Origin: Lonsdalea populi
GTDB lineage: Bacteria > Pseudomonadota > Gammaproteobacteria > Enterobacterales > Enterobacteriaceae
Reading direction: 5' to 3'
Assembly: GCF_015999465.1 (NCBI RefSeq)
Contig: NZ_CP065534.1
Location: forward strand, 1,612,001 to 1,676,000
Length of the DNA stretch: 64,000 nucleotides
Both the position numbers and the translations under genes were made by a program. Positions 28,247 to 38,780 of this stretch are shown here, one piece after another; positions within the stretch are counted from its first letter, which is position 1; each line of letters starts with the position of its first letter. The notes beneath the pieces were generated by a model, which worked only from the letters and a program-made list of their open reading frames with translations, was not told the DNA's origin and searched no databases.

Positions 28247-29398
28247 TTAACGTGGCGCGCGAATCCCGCCTTCCACGCCATTTGTGCTGAATAGCACCTG
28301 CCATAACTGGATATTCCGCGCCCGGAAAGCCCCGGCACAGGCATTCAGGTAGTAGCTGAACATGCGCTGGAAACGAGCGGAGTAGGCGGAGGCCAGCTCC
28401 GGCCAATGCTGCTGGAATCGCTCATGCCAAGCCATCAACGTGCGGTCATAGTCGGCGCCGAAGTTGTGCCAGTCTTCCATCACCATGTAAGCCTCGCTGG
28501 CGCGCGCGACATGCTGGACGGATGGCAGGCAGCCGTTGGGGAATATATAGCGGTCAATCCACGGGTCAACGGACAGGTCGGTTTTGTTCGCGCCTATCGT
28601 GTGCAGCAGGAAGAGCCCCTTGGGTTTCAGATTTTTGCGCACCACGCGGAAATAGGTGTCGTAATTTTTGGGGCCGACGTGTTCGAACATGCCAACGGAG
28701 ACGATGCGGTCAAACTGGCGGTCTAAATCACGATAATCTTCAAGCAGGATGGTAACGTCCAGATCCCGACATCGTTCCTGCGCCAGTCGCTGCTGTTCAC
28801 GCGAGATGGTGACCCCAGTCACGGAAACACCGTAGTGCCGGGCGGCATATTCGGATAATCCCCCCCAGCCACAGCCGATATCCAGGAGCGTCATACCGCG
28901 CTGCAACTGCAGTTTTTCACAGATCATGCGCAGCTTGTTTTCCTGCGCCTGCTCCAGCGTCTCGGCTTCCTTCCAATAACCGCAGGAGTACTGCATGTGG
29001 GGGTCAAGCATGAGTGAGAAAAGGTCATTGCCAAGATCGTAATGTTCTTTTCCGACGATCCAGGCTCGTTTTTTGGACTGTAGGTTGGTGAGGCGGGCGA
29101 TGAGAACGCGGGCGATATCACTAACATGTTTGGGGAGCTTATTATCAAGCCCGGCCCGGAGTACGCGGTGGAAGAAAATATCGAGCCTTTCACATTCCCA
29201 CCAGCCGTCCATGTAACTCTCTCCGAGACCGAGAGAGCCTTCTCGCAACACGCGTTTATAGAGGTCAGGATTTTTGACCTGGATATCGAACGGACGAGCG
29301 CCATTGATGGCGATATCCGCCGAAGACAACATTTCTTTCACAATCTGGAACCAGGACGTGTTATGGATGTCCAGTTCCTCCACACAAGATGAACTCAT
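28247..29398 (-). CDS. cfa: Cyclopropane-fatty-acyl-phospholipid synthase
   Basis: A 383-residue enzyme, the usual length for Cfa. The SAM-binding motif LLDIGCGWGGLSEYAA lies near residue 175, and the N-terminal lipid-binding part (MDGWWECERLDIFFHRVL) and the MFEHVG active-site segment are present. It methylenates cis-unsaturated phospholipid acyl chains at the inner membrane, a stationary-phase and acid-tolerance trait. It follows the conserved ribE-cfa convergent order. In E. coli it is RpoS-dependent; I cannot show a promoter here. Confidence 0.97.
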   Translation of the reverse strand: MSSSCVEELDIHNTSWFQIVKEMLSSADIAINGARPFDIQVKNPDLYKRVLREGSLGLGESYMDGWWECERLDIFFHRVLRAGLDNKLPKHVSDIARVLIARLTNLQSKKRAWIVGKEHYDLGNDLFSLMLDPHMQYSCGYWKEAETLEQAQENKLRMICEKLQLQRGMTLLDIGCGWGGLSEYAARHYGVSVTGVTISREQQRLAQERCRDLDVTILLEDYRDLDRQFDRIVSVGMFEHVGPKNYDTYFRVVRKNLKPKGLFLLHTIGANKTDLSVDPWIDRYIFPNGCLPSVQHVARASEAYMVMEDWHNFGADYDRTLMAWHERFQQHWPELASAYSARFQRMFSYYLNACAGAFRARNIQLWQVLFSTNGVEGGIRAPR

Positions 29399-29746
29399 AA
29401 CCTCTCCCTATCTTGCTGTTAGCGAACACCGCAAGAAACAGCGTAGACAAAATTACCTGCAGAAGGTGTCGGTGGACGTGATCCATCGTCTATCCCCCGA
29501 AAAAGGGACTGGGGGGAAATTAAGAGAAAAGCCGGTACGAAAGGCATCTATCCGTGCCACAAAAGCCAGAATAGGCAATGTGTTATATCGACAGGATAGC
29601 AAACTGCTCTGTATGTCTTGTTCGTAGGTTATTGTCTTAGAAGACAGGGACAAGTTTATGACTGCTTCAACCAGGGTACAAGTTTTAAATGGCTGAAGCA
29701 GGGGAAAAGGCGGGGGTAATTATTTCAATCGAAAGAGATGTAATCA
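29399..29746. other. cfa-purR intergenic region
   Basis: 348 bases without a gene. They contain the cfa promoter region on the minus strand and the 3' flank of purR. No clear hairpin was seen. Confidence 0.4.
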
Positions 29747-30772
29747 CTAACGGCGATAATCGCGGAATGGGCCGTCAGACACGGATCGACGCTCAATTAA
29801 TCGAGGATGTACCTCAATCACCTGGGACGTTTCACGCTTACTGGTAATTCGGTCTAACAGCATGGCGAACGCGGATTGCCCCAACCGTTCTTTCGGCTGA
29901 TGAATGGTGGTCAGCGCCGGGGTGAAATAGCGTGAATGACGGACGTTATCGTAGCCGATGATGGAGATGTCCTGCGGCACGCGCAACCCAAGTTCATCCG
30001 CAGCGCAAAGGGCGCCCATCGCCATAATATCGCCGCCGCAGAACACGGCGGTTGGGCGTTTTTTTTGCGCCAATATCTGATGCATGGCTTTGTAGCCTGA
30101 TTCCGGTTCGAAGTCGCCCTGTACGATCCACTCTTCACGGATATCAATGTCCGCTTCTTCGAGCGCTTTTTTGAAACCAAGATAACGCCCGCTGCCGGTA
30201 TTGCGCTCCTGCAATCCCGGGATGGCCCCGATATCCCGGTGGCCGCGTTCAATAAGGTATTGCGCGGCGAGGTATCCGCCTTCAAAAGCGTTATCGATAA
30301 CAGTATCGGTAAAGTCACTGTGTGCCTGGCCCCAGTCCATCACCACCATAGGGATGTGGCGATAGCCTTCGAGCATCGTCAGAAGTTCAGGCGGGTATTC
30401 CGCACACATGACCAGCAACCCGTCCACGCGCTTCTGCGCCAGCATGGCGAGATAGGCTCGCTGTTTGTCCAGATCGTTATGGGAATTGCAGAGAATCAGC
30501 GTATAGCCTTTAACATAGCAGCTGTTTTCGACGGACTCGATGATTTCGGCGAAATAGGGCGCCTCACTCGAGGTCGCCAGCAGGCCGATAGACTTGGTGT
30601 TATTGACTTTCAGGCTGCGCGCGACCGCGCTCGGAGAATAATGTAGTTCGTCAATGGCGGCGCGAACGGCGGCTTTGGTTTCTTCGGCGACGAATCTGGT
30701 CTTATTAATGACGTGGGATACGGTTGTGGTCGAAACGCCAGCACGCTTTGCCACATCTTTAATCGTTGCCAT
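29747..30772 (-). CDS. purR: Purine nucleotide synthesis repressor PurR
   Basis: A 341-residue LacI-family repressor. Residues 1-55 are the HTH and hinge ([20 protein letters not shown], then [10 protein letters not shown]), followed by the effector domain that binds hypoxanthine or guanine. Sequence and length are those of PurR, and the neighbours (cfa on one side, ynhF on the other) match E. coli. With corepressor it represses purine and pyrimidine synthesis genes. A PurR-box-like site lies 43 bases upstream, consistent with autoregulation. Confidence 0.97.
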   Translation of the reverse strand: MATIKDVAKRAGVSTTTVSHVINKTRFVAEETKAAVRAAIDELHYSPSAVARSLKVNNTKSIGLLATSSEAPYFAEIIESVENSCYVKGYTLILCNSHNDLDKQRAYLAMLAQKRVDGLLVMCAEYPPELLTMLEGYRHIPMVVMDWGQAHSDFTDTVIDNAFEGGYLAAQYLIERGHRDIGAIPGLQERNTGSGRYLGFKKALEEADIDIREEWIVQGDFEPESGYKAMHQILAQKKRPTAVFCGGDIMAMGALCAADELGLRVPQDISIIGYDNVRHSRYFTPALTTIHQPKERLGQSAFAMLLDRITSKRETSQVIEVHPRLIERRSVSDGPFRDYRR

Positions 30773-30814
30773 CTAAATGACTCCTAAATCTACTTCCTGC
30801 AGCAGTAAGTAACT

Positions 30815-30830
30815 TGTTAATCGTTTGCCT
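30815..30830 (-). promoter_or_regulatory. Candidate PurR operator upstream of purR
   Basis: On the minus strand the site reads AGGCAAACGATTAACA, close to the PurR consensus ACGCAAACGTTTTCNT, with the central GCAAACG intact. purR is known to be autoregulated in E. coli. The match was judged by eye. Confidence 0.6.
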
Positions 30831-31150
30831 GCGCGAATCCTTCTCTTTCTGAAGATACGAGCCATTCAGAAGGTGGGGTGTCGACGGATATACCTGAAGA
30901 TTAGGAAATGATGCTCGACCAACGGAGTTCGTACAGCAGTAAACCGGCGATTTTGTCCGATCCGGTCGAAAAGTGAAAGCGTTAATTCTACTCTTGCAAC
31001 GATAAACGGACGTTACTGGTGAGATGGAACAGAAAGGTCACTTTTCCATAACATTATATTCATCATTAGGGTGTTGATAGATACCAATTCCCCTATACTG
31101 AACCGGCATTGCCACCTTGAATGTTGTGCTGAAAAATTAAGGAGAGAGTG

Positions 31151-31243
31151 ATGGATACCAATTTGAAAATGTCCCTGTTGACGACGGTAGCGGCATTGGC
31201 CGTTATTATTGCCTTCAGTTTTACTGCGGTATTTGGCGCATAA
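31151..31243 (+). CDS. ynhF: Small membrane protein YnhF
   Basis: A 30-residue protein, MDTNLKMSLLTTVAALAVIIAF... ending in VFGA, with the layout of E. coli YnhF (MSTDLKFSLVTTI...): a short polar N-terminus and one hydrophobic helix. GGAGAGAG lies just before the ATG. Its position next to purR matches E. coli. It is an inner-membrane protein of unknown function. A UUCG-loop terminator follows about 50 bases downstream. Confidence 0.85.
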   Translation: MDTNLKMSLLTTVAALAVIIAFSFTAVFGA

Positions 31244-31291
31244 GCCATACTGCCGGTATTTGTGCTCCCGGAAATCTTTCTTGTGGGCAGA

Positions 31292-31322
31292 TTGCAAAAA
31301 AGGGACTTCGGCCCCTTTTTCT
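31292..31322. terminator. Terminator between ynhF and the mepH remnant
   Basis: An A-rich arm plus GGG, a CTTCGG loop closing pair, and CCCCTTTTT form a stable hairpin with T runs on both strands. It serves both convergent genes. Confidence 0.8.
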
Positions 31323-31359
31323 ATTTCTTCTCGGCTTGGATTTTAATAACTGCTGCGGA

Positions 31360-32178
31360 TTATCTCACCGTATGCGGCATGACGACCCGACGCGCGCCGA
31401 TATAGTGTTCCTGCCAATAGTCTTCGCTAAGCTTGCTGATTTGGATATCTGAACCGTCGCGAAGAGACTGGATGAATTTTCCGTTTCCAACATAAACGCC
31501 CACGTGGTCTGTCGTACCGCGATGATTGATGCGGAAGAAGACCAGGTCGTCGCTTTCCAGCTCGTTTTTTTTGATAGGCGCGGCATCGCGCAATTGAAAC
31601 ATTTCATTGGCGGTGCGGGGAATGGTGATCTTCACAATATCTTTGTAGGCGCATAGACCAGCCCGCTGCCATCGAAACCGGTGTACGGCGATGAGTCGCC
31701 CCAGTGGTAGGGTTTGCCGATTTGGTTCATCAGCTTGTTGAGGACGGCGACTCTAGCACGTTGGGATCGTTGTTATGCGCCGTGCTCAGCACCAGGCCGC
31801 CGGTTTCGACGACATCATCTTTTCTTTTGCGGCTGATACGTTCAGCGGTCGTCTTTTCTTCTTTCACCCGAACAGGGTGGCCCCGTTTCGGCGCTTTCTT
31901 GGTTAGCGCTAGCGTGAATGGGTCCCGAGAGATTTTCTTGGCGTCCTTTTAAATGGGGTGATGGGAAGAAACGTCTTTATTTAAAGAGGAATAGGTCCCG
32001 GTCGGCGTTTGTTTTACGCTGCGTTTGGTTTTTTGTCGTTATCGGCGTCAGCGGTGGTTTTGGTCTTCAGCGGTTTGTTGCGGAATTTTTTCTTGTCTTG
32101 TGTGTGGTGGGCCGATATCGCCTGACTGAAAAATAGGCGGCTAAAAACCAATACGAAAAAGGTAACAATTAAACGCAT
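31360..32178 (-). pseudogene. mepH: mepH (ydhO) pseudogene, NlpC/P60 murein endopeptidase
   Basis: Pieces of MepH lie in several frames. The N-terminal signal-like piece starts at 32178 (MRLIVTFFVLVFSRLFFSQA) and runs into a Lys/Thr-rich linker that ends in a stop. A middle piece reads LNKLMNQIGKPYHWGDSSPY. The C-terminal piece (31360-31635) keeps IPRTANEMFQLRDAAPI and DHVGVYVGNGKFIQS with the catalytic His. The catalytic Cys of FDCSGL is now Gly (FDGSGL, codon at 31668-31670), and one base is missing around 31650-31653, where YYAYKDIV should be read. MepH normally cuts D-Ala-mDAP crosslinks in the periplasm. The gene cannot make an active enzyme. Confidence 0.88.
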
Positions 32179-32516
32179 TATAGTCTGACCGATGGTTGTT
32201 CTTGATCGCCTAATTTCCACAGTATTCCTTAAATCAGCATGATTACAAAACGCGAATAAGCAGTTAATGAGTATAGAATAGTGAAAAATCATTAATACGT
32301 ATTGTTTTCTCGGTACTAATACATATTTTTGTTGATGATTTAACGGGTTAACGTTTTTAAAAACCACCCGGCGATAACCCTACAAAAGATGGCGTTTTTT
32401 GTGGTTATCGCTATCGTTAAAATGTGTCAAGGTAGTTGGGGCGAGCATACGCCCTTTACTGATGCCATGGCTAGTGGCTTATCATTAGCCATTACGTGCT
32501 TTAAGGAAGCAATAGA

Positions 32517-32867
32517 ATGACGACAACGACAATTGAAAAAATCCAGCGTCAAATCGCTGAAAACCCGATCCTGCTGTACATGAAAGGTTCCCCAAAACTG
32601 CCGAGCTGTGGCTTTTCTGCTCAGGCTGTTCAAGCGTTGTCGGCATGCGGCGAGCGTTTTGCTTATGTCGATATCCTGCAGAACCCGGATATTCGCGCAG
32701 AGCTGCCTAAATATGCCAACTGGCCGACGTTCCCGCAGTTGTGGGTCGATGGTGAGTTGGTCGGTGGCTGTGATATCGTGATCGAAATGTACCAGAGCGG
32801 TGAGCTGCCGAAACTGATCAAGGAAACGGCGGAAAAACATAACGCTCAGCAGCAGGATCAAGAGTAA
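32517..32867 (+). CDS. grxD: Monothiol glutaredoxin GrxD (Grx4)
   Basis: A 116-residue monothiol glutaredoxin with the CGFS active site at residues 31-34, KGSPKLPSCGFSAQA around it, and WPTFPQLWVDGELVGGCDIV for glutathione binding. Length and sequence match E. coli GrxD. It carries or delivers [2Fe-2S] clusters, working with BolA-type partners in the cytosol. AAGGAAGCA precedes the ATG. It converges on rnt with a shared terminator. Confidence 0.97.
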   Translation: MTTTTIEKIQRQIAENPILLYMKGSPKLPSCGFSAQAVQALSACGERFAYVDILQNPDIRAELPKYANWPTFPQLWVDGELVGGCDIVIEMYQSGELPKLIKETAEKHNAQQQDQE

Positions 32868-32916
32868 GTCAGAGGTTTGGACGACGGCGGGATTGACCGC
32901 GCGTCCGATACTGAAT

Positions 32917-32940
32917 AGGGCGGCTTAGGCCGCCCTTATT
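32917..32940. terminator. Terminator between grxD and rnt
   Basis: AGGGCGGC-TTAG-GCCGCCCT followed by TATT forms an 8-bp GC-rich stem. Confidence 0.85.
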
Positions 32941-32955
32941 GCGTCTGAATTATGT

Positions 32956-33630
32956 CTAACGCTGAGCCGCAGCGGTATTGTTTTCTTCGGACTCATTGAG
33001 CTCCAGCGGCCATCCGCCCATTTTTTTCCAGCGGTTAACCAGTTCACAGAACAGCAGCGTGGTGCGTTGGGTGTCATACAACGCGGAATGCGCCTGCGAG
33101 GAGTCGAAGGGAATGCCGGCGGTGATGCAGGCTTTAGCCAGTACGGTTTGGCCGACAACCAATCCGCTCAAGGCGGCAGTATCAAAGGTGGCGAAGGGGT
33201 GGAAAGGGTTGCGCTTAAGGCTGCAACGCTCGGTGGCAGACATGAGAAAGCTGTGATCGAAAGTGGCGTTGTGCGCAACAACGATAGCGCGATTACAGCC
33301 TTGATCTTTAATCCCTTTTCGCACCATTTTAAAAATTTCGTGCAGCGCATCATATTCTTTGACGGCGCCACGCAGCGGATTACTGGGATCAATGCCGTTG
33401 AAGGCCAGCGCTTCGGGCTGCAGGTTGGCGCCTTCGAAAGGTTCTACATGGAAATGCAATGTCTGGTCCTGCTGCAACCAGCCGTTATCATCCATTTTCA
33501 GCGTGATGGCTGCAATCTCGAGCAGCGCATCCGTTTTAGCATTAAATCCAGCGGTTTCCACGTCGATCACAACGGGATAAAACCCGCGAAAACGGGCGCT
33601 CAGTGCATTCAGATTAATTTTCTCAGCCAT
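32956..33630 (-). CDS. rnt: Ribonuclease T
   Basis: A 224-residue DEDDh 3'-5' exonuclease. The acidic residues are in VVIDVETAG (Asp, Glu near residues 22-24), [10 protein letters not shown] (Asp) and AHSALYD (His, Asp). It trims the 3' ends of tRNA and 5S/23S rRNA and turns over tRNA CCA ends as a homodimer. It is slightly longer than E. coli RNase T (215), the extra residues being a polar tail. gloA lies upstream on the same strand. Confidence 0.97.
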   Translation of the reverse strand: MAEKINLNALSARFRGFYPVVIDVETAGFNAKTDALLEIAAITLKMDDNGWLQQDQTLHFHVEPFEGANLQPEALAFNGIDPSNPLRGAVKEYDALHEIFKMVRKGIKDQGCNRAIVVAHNATFDHSFLMSATERCSLKRNPFHPFATFDTAALSGLVVGQTVLAKACITAGIPFDSSQAHSALYDTQRTTLLFCELVNRWKKMGGWPLELNESEENNTAAAQR

Positions 33631-33739
33631 CAGTCTCTTTTCTTTAGCAAAAATGCAGTGCGTATTATGGCAAATTTTTGAAGGCGATGCAGTAATGCAG
33701 AGGCGACGGACGCGGCTGCGCGCCCGTCAGTAGGATAGG

Positions 33740-34147
33740 TTAGTTGCCCAAGCCCTGGCCGGCATGTTTGTTTTCAATCAGCTCTATTTTATAACCATCA
33801 GGATCTTCAACGAAGGCGATAATGGTAGTCCCGCCTTTGACCGGGCCGGCTTCACGAGTCACCTTTCCGCCGTCCTGGCGAATGCGGTCACAGGTGGCTG
33901 CCACGTCATCTACACCCAGCGCGATGTGCCCATAGGCCGAGCCCAAATCGTAGCTCTCGACGCCCCAGTTATACGTTAACTCAATCACAGCACCTTCACT
34001 TTCTTCCGTATACCCCACAAAAGCTAATGAATAGCGGTATTCCGTATTTTCGCTCGTGCGTAACAGGCGCATGCCCAATACCTGGGTATAAAAGTTAATG
34101 GAACGTTGTAAATCGCCAACACGCAGCATGGTATGAAGTAAACGCAT
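33740..34147 (-). CDS. gloA: Lactoylglutathione lyase (glyoxalase I)
   Basis: A 135-residue enzyme, the standard length. The metal ligands of the Ni-dependent glyoxalase I dimer are visible: His in MRLLHTM, Glu in VIELTYNWG, His in YGHIAL and Glu in YKIELIE. It isomerises the methylglyoxal-glutathione hemithioacetal to S-lactoylglutathione. It lies upstream of rnt on the same strand. Confidence 0.97.
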   Translation of the reverse strand: MRLLHTMLRVGDLQRSINFYTQVLGMRLLRTSENTEYRYSLAFVGYTEESEGAVIELTYNWGVESYDLGSAYGHIALGVDDVAATCDRIRQDGGKVTREAGPVKGGTTIIAFVEDPDGYKIELIENKHAGQGLGN

Positions 34148-34460
34148 AATTTCCTCTTATTCGGCTTTGCCAGTTACCATCACCGTGTACCACGGGAAAT
34201 AGTTTGCAAAGTATAGCGTTCATAAAAATTTCAGTCCAAATCATTAATTTTTAATGTGTTAATACTCTGTTTAATGAGTGAAAACTGGTGTATGCGATTT
34301 GAGGGATTTCATCGACAGAAGAGTATCTGACCTGTTATTGTCTGCTAAGAATTGGGGACGGTTAGTCAATTATCTGAACTGTTTTTCAATATATCGGCAA
34401 CGAACGCTTGCCTGCCATGGCGAACAACGGTTCAATAAAGGGATCCGATGAGGAGGTCCC
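34148..34460. other. gloA-ydhL divergent intergenic region
   Basis: About 310 bases, AT-rich, without a gene. Promoters for gloA (minus) and ydhL (plus) are expected here. GAGGAGGT just before 34461 is the ydhL ribosome binding site. Confidence 0.4.
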
Positions 34461-34700
34461 GTGGCTGAGCAGCTTGAACTTTTTCCTGTACCTAATCCCT
34501 GTCGTGGTATCTGCCAAGCTAATGAACGTGGTTTTTGCCACGGATGTTTCCGTAGTCGGACCGAACGTTTTAACTGGACACAGATGAGCGATGCTGAAAA
34601 ACAGAATGTTTTGAGGCTATGCCGACAAAGAATGAAGCGGTACGAGAGAGTAGAACAACCATTACCTTCAACAGAGTCGAAACAAACTCCCTTGTTTTAA
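34461..34700 (+). CDS. ydhL: DUF1289 protein YdhL
   Basis: A 79-residue protein with the DUF1289 pattern: NPCRGICQANERGFCHGCFRS holds four Cys likely to bind zinc or an iron-sulfur cluster, followed by FNWTQMSDAEKQNVLRLCRQR. The start is GTG at 34461 with GAGGAGG upstream. It is conserved next to slyA in enterobacteria. Its function is unknown. Confidence 0.88.
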   Translation: MAEQLELFPVPNPCRGICQANERGFCHGCFRSRTERFNWTQMSDAEKQNVLRLCRQRMKRYERVEQPLPSTESKQTPLF

Positions 34701-34879
34701 TGTTTGTTGTGCTGTTTAATGCCAAAAATCAAGTGTAAGATCATTTTTAATTAATGATTATTTGGTAAGATCTCTTGCGTTTTTAAAACAAAATTTAACT
34801 TCTTATTTTCTTTTCTATTAAATCAGAAATGGTTGCAATCCAGGGATATAACTTAGTCTGCTAATTATAAGGAGAGGTG

Positions 34880-35317
34880 ATGGAATTGCCATTAGGATCT
34901 GATTTAGCTCGGTTGGTACGTGTTTGGCGCGCTTTGATTGATCAACGTTTAAAGCCTTTGGACTTGACCCAGACACATTGGGTCACTTTGCATAATATAC
35001 ATGAACTGCCGCCCGGACAGTCTCAAATCCAGCTAGCGAAAGCGATTGGTATTGAGCAGCCCTCATTAGTTCGCACATTAGACCAACTGGAAGATAAAGG
35101 GCTGATCACGAGACATATTTGTACGCACGATAGACGCGCAAAGCGTATTCTTTTGACTGAAATGGCTGATCCAATCATTGTGGCGGTGAATGATGTTATA
35201 CAACAAACGCGCAGTGAAATACTGGATGGCATTACGCCAGAGGAAGTAAATAAATTAACTGTAATTATATCTCGATTGGAAAAAAATATACTGTCATTAC
35301 ATGAGAGCCAATCTTAA
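34880..35317 (+). CDS. slyA: MarR-family transcriptional regulator SlyA
   Basis: A 145-residue winged-HTH regulator almost identical to enterobacterial SlyA (also Hor/Rap in Pectobacterium and Serratia): [49 protein letters not shown] and DRRAKRI. The ATG at 34880 gives the family's usual MELPLGSD start, with AAGGAGAGG upstream; a GTG one codon before is an alternative. SlyA antagonises H-NS at virulence and secondary-metabolite genes, so it is a plausible regulator of the AT-rich accessory genes in this window (inference). Confidence 0.96.
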   Translation: MELPLGSDLARLVRVWRALIDQRLKPLDLTQTHWVTLHNIHELPPGQSQIQLAKAIGIEQPSLVRTLDQLEDKGLITRHICTHDRRAKRILLTEMADPIIVAVNDVIQQTRSEILDGITPEEVNKLTVIISRLEKNILSLHESQS

Positions 35318-35418
35318 TTAAATGCATTTCTAAAATGGATAAGTAATTAAGAGAGTAATTTGCGCCATCGTTTATTGACGAGAGTTGGCTGAACGGTTTA
35401 TCAACAATTAATTGAAGT

Positions 35419-35456
35419 ACACAATCACCCCCCCTATGGGTGGTGATTGTGTTTGT
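35419..35456. terminator. Bidirectional terminator between slyA and slyB
   Basis: ACACAATCACC and GGTGATTGTGT form an 11-bp stem followed by TTGTTT. It lies between convergent genes. Confidence 0.8.
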
Positions 35457-35462
35457 TTAGGG

Positions 35463-35930
35463 TTAACGAGGGGAAACCGTCAGGGTTCGACCGTTGTTTG
35501 CCATTGCGACACGTTGACCAGCGTAAAAGCGGGTATTTCCTTGTTTCTGAACGACCATAATGGTGCTGCCGTCATCCCGGCGAATTTCAAGTTCCACGCC
35601 TTGGGTACGATTTGCCGCGCCTTCTATGCTCGACCCGGCCACGCCGCCTGCGACAGCGCCCGCTGCCGTTGCCAGGCTTCGCCCTGTACCGCCGCCGATA
35701 GTATTCCCCAGGAATCCGCCGAGAACCGCGCCGCCTACAGCGCCAATAACGTTGCTGTCTTCACCTGCCTGGATCTGGACTGGACGAGTGGAGACTACCG
35801 TACCGTAAGTTACGGTCTGAACCTGCTTAGCTTCCGATGCGCTGTAGACATCGCCTGATAACGTGCTGGTGTTTGCGCAGCCAGCCAGTGTGGTGCTTGC
35901 GATGGCAATGACAATGAAACGCTTCATCAT
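35463..35930 (-). CDS. slyB: Outer-membrane lipoprotein SlyB (Pcp family)
   Basis: A 155-residue lipoprotein: signal peptide MMKRFIVIAIASTTLAGC with the lipobox Cys at 18, a glycine-zipper segment (GAVGGAVLGGFLGNTIGGGTG and the following Gly/Ala stretch) and a C-terminal beta-rich domain. Sequence and the slyA-slyB convergent layout match E. coli. In E. coli it is in the PhoPQ regulon and protects outer-membrane proteins under stress. Confidence 0.95.
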   Translation of the reverse strand: MMKRFIVIAIASTTLAGCANTSTLSGDVYSASEAKQVQTVTYGTVVSTRPVQIQAGEDSNVIGAVGGAVLGGFLGNTIGGGTGRSLATAAGAVAGGVAGSSIEGAANRTQGVELEIRRDDGSTIMVVQKQGNTRFYAGQRVAMANNGRTLTVSPR

Positions 35931-36272
35931 AAAAAACTCCTAATGACTATGTCGGGCTGGCACAGCCGGGTGCCGGCGAAGATAAAGGTGTATGTTTAAA
36001 TTATGGTCTGTTCTCAGCGCTATTCCACTTTAAACACTAAGTTAAAATACTGCGCTTAAATTGATGATATACGCGCTACAAAGTTCCCGTTAGAACTCCC
36101 CATGACCATAATTTCCGTCAAAGTTAGGCTCGTTGCCCGGAATGAGGGTAGCGGAACACTGTATTTCATGTCATCAAAAAAGGTAACCTGCTTTTTTGAT
36201 TGACTATTTTCTAAGACTTAACGTTAGCGATAAGAGTAACTTACTGTTAACTATAGGCACAGGTAAACACAC
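35931..36272. other. slyB-anmK divergent intergenic region
   Basis: About 340 bases without a gene, expected to hold both promoters. TTGACTA...TAAGACTTAACG near 36200 could be part of the anmK promoter. No operator was recognised. Confidence 0.35.
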
Positions 36273-37403
36273 ATGCAGTCAGGCAGATATATAGGAGTGA
36301 TGTCAGGCACTAGCCTGGATGGCATCGATGTCGTTATGGCTAAGATAGGCGAAGGGCGCGTGGTTCAGCTAGCCAGTCATTGCCACTCGATGCCCGAAGC
36401 GATAAAACAGGCGATTCTCGGTATGTGCCAGGGGCAGACGGTGACATTGTCAGCGGTGGGGCAGTTGGATACTCAATTGGGGATGCTGTTCGCCGAAGCG
36501 GTTCAGACGCTGTTGGCGCAGACTTCGCTCCAGGCGGGAGACATTACGGCCATCGGGTGCCATGGTCAAACGGTGTGGCACGAGCCTCAAGGCGAAGCCC
36601 CCTGTACGATGCAAATTGGAGACAACAATCAGATCGCAGCCTTGACCGGTATCACGACGGTGGGGGATTTTCGTCGGCGTGACATGGCGTTGGGTGGGCA
36701 AGGCGCACCGTTGGTTCCGGCTTTTCATCACGCGTTGCTGAGTTGTGACACCGAACGGCGAGTCGTCCTCAATATCGGCGGTATCGCTAATCTTTCTCTG
36801 CTGCTGCCGGGGCAACCGGTCTCCGGCTTTGATACCGGGCCCGGCAACATGCTGCTGGATGCATGGATTCGCCAGCATCAGTCATTACCCTACGACAAAG
36901 ACGCCGCGTGGGCGCTGAGCGGCAGAGTGCATAACGGGTTGTTGCAGCGAATGCTGAGCGATCCCTATTTTTCGCTGCCTGCGCCTAAGAGCACGGGCCG
37001 AGAATATTTCAATCTACGTTGGCTTGAACAACAGCGGGCGTCATTTCCTGAGGTCGAACCGGCCGATGTCCAGGCTACGCTCGCGGAGCTCTCTGCGGTC
37101 AGCATCACCCAGCAGATTACGCAGTCTGGTGGAGCCGAACGATTACTGGTCTGCGGCGGCGGGGCGCGTAACCCACTCTTGATGCAACGGCTGTCCGCTC
37201 TGTTGCCGGAGACCGCCGTCAGCGCGACCGATGCATTTGGCATTAGCGGAGATGACATGGAAGCCTTGGCTTTTGCCTGGCTGGCCTACCGTACGCTCTC
37301 GGGCTTGCCCGGAAATCTGCCGTCTGTGACCGGCGCTAGCCGGGAAACGATATTGGGCGCGATCTATCCTACGATGTCGACTAATCAGACTTTGCTGAGC
37401 TGA
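36273..37403 (+). CDS. anmK: Anhydro-N-acetylmuramic acid kinase
   Basis: A 376-residue kinase of the ASKHA fold. [18 protein letters not shown] is the N-terminal ATP-binding signature, with [24 protein letters not shown] and [11 protein letters not shown] further on. It converts anhydro-MurNAc to MurNAc-6-phosphate in cell-wall recycling. It is followed by mliC, as in E. coli. Confidence 0.97.
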   Translation: MQSGRYIGVMSGTSLDGIDVVMAKIGEGRVVQLASHCHSMPEAIKQAILGMCQGQTVTLSAVGQLDTQLGMLFAEAVQTLLAQTSLQAGDITAIGCHGQTVWHEPQGEAPCTMQIGDNNQIAALTGITTVGDFRRRDMALGGQGAPLVPAFHHALLSCDTERRVVLNIGGIANLSLLLPGQPVSGFDTGPGNMLLDAWIRQHQSLPYDKDAAWALSGRVHNGLLQRMLSDPYFSLPAPKSTGREYFNLRWLEQQRASFPEVEPADVQATLAELSAVSITQQITQSGGAERLLVCGGGARNPLLMQRLSALLPETAVSATDAFGISGDDMEALAFAWLAYRTLSGLPGNLPSVTGASRETILGAIYPTMSTNQTLLS

Positions 37404-37462
37404 TCCCATCCGGTCGGTTGATAGACTGCTTTCCGGTCCAATAATCACAATGGGAGATAGCT

Positions 37463-37771
37463 ATGAACAGTATGTTGCTGACGGGGGCGGCGCTGTTGCT
37501 TTTGAGCGGCTGTAGTCAATTCAGGCATGGTCAGGATAACGTCATGCACTATCAATGTGGGACGATGCCGCTGACGGTGACCCAAACGCAGATGCAGGGT
37601 CACGAGCAGGTCGCATTCTTCCTCGACGGCGAACGGCTTCACTTACGGCAGGTCGCGGATGGCTCAGGAAAACGATACAGCAATGATAACTATACATTTG
37701 TGCGCAACGGCAATCGGGCCGCCATCCAACGGGACGGCAAGTTGATCGTGGATGACTGTGTACTGAGGTAA
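37463..37771 (+). CDS. mliC: Membrane-bound C-type lysozyme inhibitor MliC
   Basis: A 102-residue lipoprotein. The signal peptide MNSMLLTGAALLLLSGC ends in a lipobox; the COG3895/MliC domain follows (YQCGTMPLTV, then a second Cys in VDDCVLR that pairs with it). It protects peptidoglycan from host or plant C-type lysozyme. ATGGGAGATAGCT supplies the ribosome binding site. It lies between anmK and pdxH as in related bacteria. Confidence 0.9.
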   Translation: MNSMLLTGAALLLLSGCSQFRHGQDNVMHYQCGTMPLTVTQTQMQGHEQVAFFLDGERLHLRQVADGSGKRYSNDNYTFVRNGNRAAIQRDGKLIVDDCVLR

Positions 37772-37864
37772 CGGGCAGACAAGGGGCTATCAACGTTGAG
37801 ATTTTCACCCCGCGGGCGCAGAATGATTTTACTTTGATACCCGTTTGTGTGATGGAAGGACGCA

Positions 37865-38566
37865 ATGACAACGGAAAACGAACCCTCACGTAATAAGGTA
37901 ACGATAGCGCCCGATGCCCCCGCCGCGCAAATCGATATTGCAGATTTACGCCGCGAATATACTCAAGGGGGGCTGCATCGTCGCGATTTGACAGAAGATC
38001 CGTTAGATATGTTCGAACACTGGTTGAAACAGGCCTGCGATGCTCGGTTGAGCGATCCCACCGCCATGTGTGTCGCCACGGTGGATGAAACGGGTCAACC
38101 TTATCAACGTATTGTGCTGCTGAAACATTTTGATCGCCAGGGCATGGTGTTTTATACCAACCTCGGCAGCCGTAAAGCGCAGCAGTTGTCCAACAATGCC
38201 CGCATCAGCCTGCTTTTCCCATGGCAGATGTTGGATCGTCAGGTGGCGGTGCTCGGCCACGCGGAAAAACTCCCGACGTTGGAGGTGTTGAAATACTTCA
38301 ATAGCCGTCCCAAAGACAGCCAAATTGGCGCGTGGGTGTCAAGACAGTCCAGCCGTATCTCTGCGCGCGGTATCCTCGAAAGCAAATTTCTGGAGTTGAA
38401 GCAAAAGTTTCAACACGGTGAAGTGCCGCTGCCCAGTTTTTGGGGAGGCTACCGCGTGCATATCGACAGCATGGAGTTTTGGCAGGGCGGAACGCACCGT
38501 CTGCACGATCGTTTTCTCTATCAACGTCAGGAAAACGGCTGGCAAATAGACCGTCTCGCGCCGTAA
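37865..38566 (+). CDS. pdxH: Pyridoxamine/pyridoxine 5'-phosphate oxidase
   Basis: A 233-residue FMN enzyme. The core is that of E. coli PdxH (218 aa): [57 protein letters not shown], and the end [10 protein letters not shown]...RLAP. The N-terminus has about 15 extra polar residues; the start has GGAAGGA upstream. It makes pyridoxal 5'-phosphate. pdxY lies two genes away, so two PLP supply genes flank tyrS. Confidence 0.96.
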   Translation: MTTENEPSRNKVTIAPDAPAAQIDIADLRREYTQGGLHRRDLTEDPLDMFEHWLKQACDARLSDPTAMCVATVDETGQPYQRIVLLKHFDRQGMVFYTNLGSRKAQQLSNNARISLLFPWQMLDRQVAVLGHAEKLPTLEVLKYFNSRPKDSQIGAWVSRQSSRISARGILESKFLELKQKFQHGEVPLPSFWGGYRVHIDSMEFWQGGTHRLHDRFLYQRQENGWQIDRLAP

Positions 38567-38780
38567 CGGACGAAAACCTGCACAAGCCTCTGGCGCTCCC
38601 GCTAGCCGCGCTTTATTCTATGGCGTTTTCTGCCGCGCACAGCGATCGGCGGCTTATCATATAGCATCAGATTCGACGGTTATCCTTTGTTCCAACGTGG
38701 TTGGAATTATGGCACCAGTACGTTGTCCGGCAGTTCAACGCCGGGGAAACGACACGATTTTTTATAAAATGGAGTTCTCA

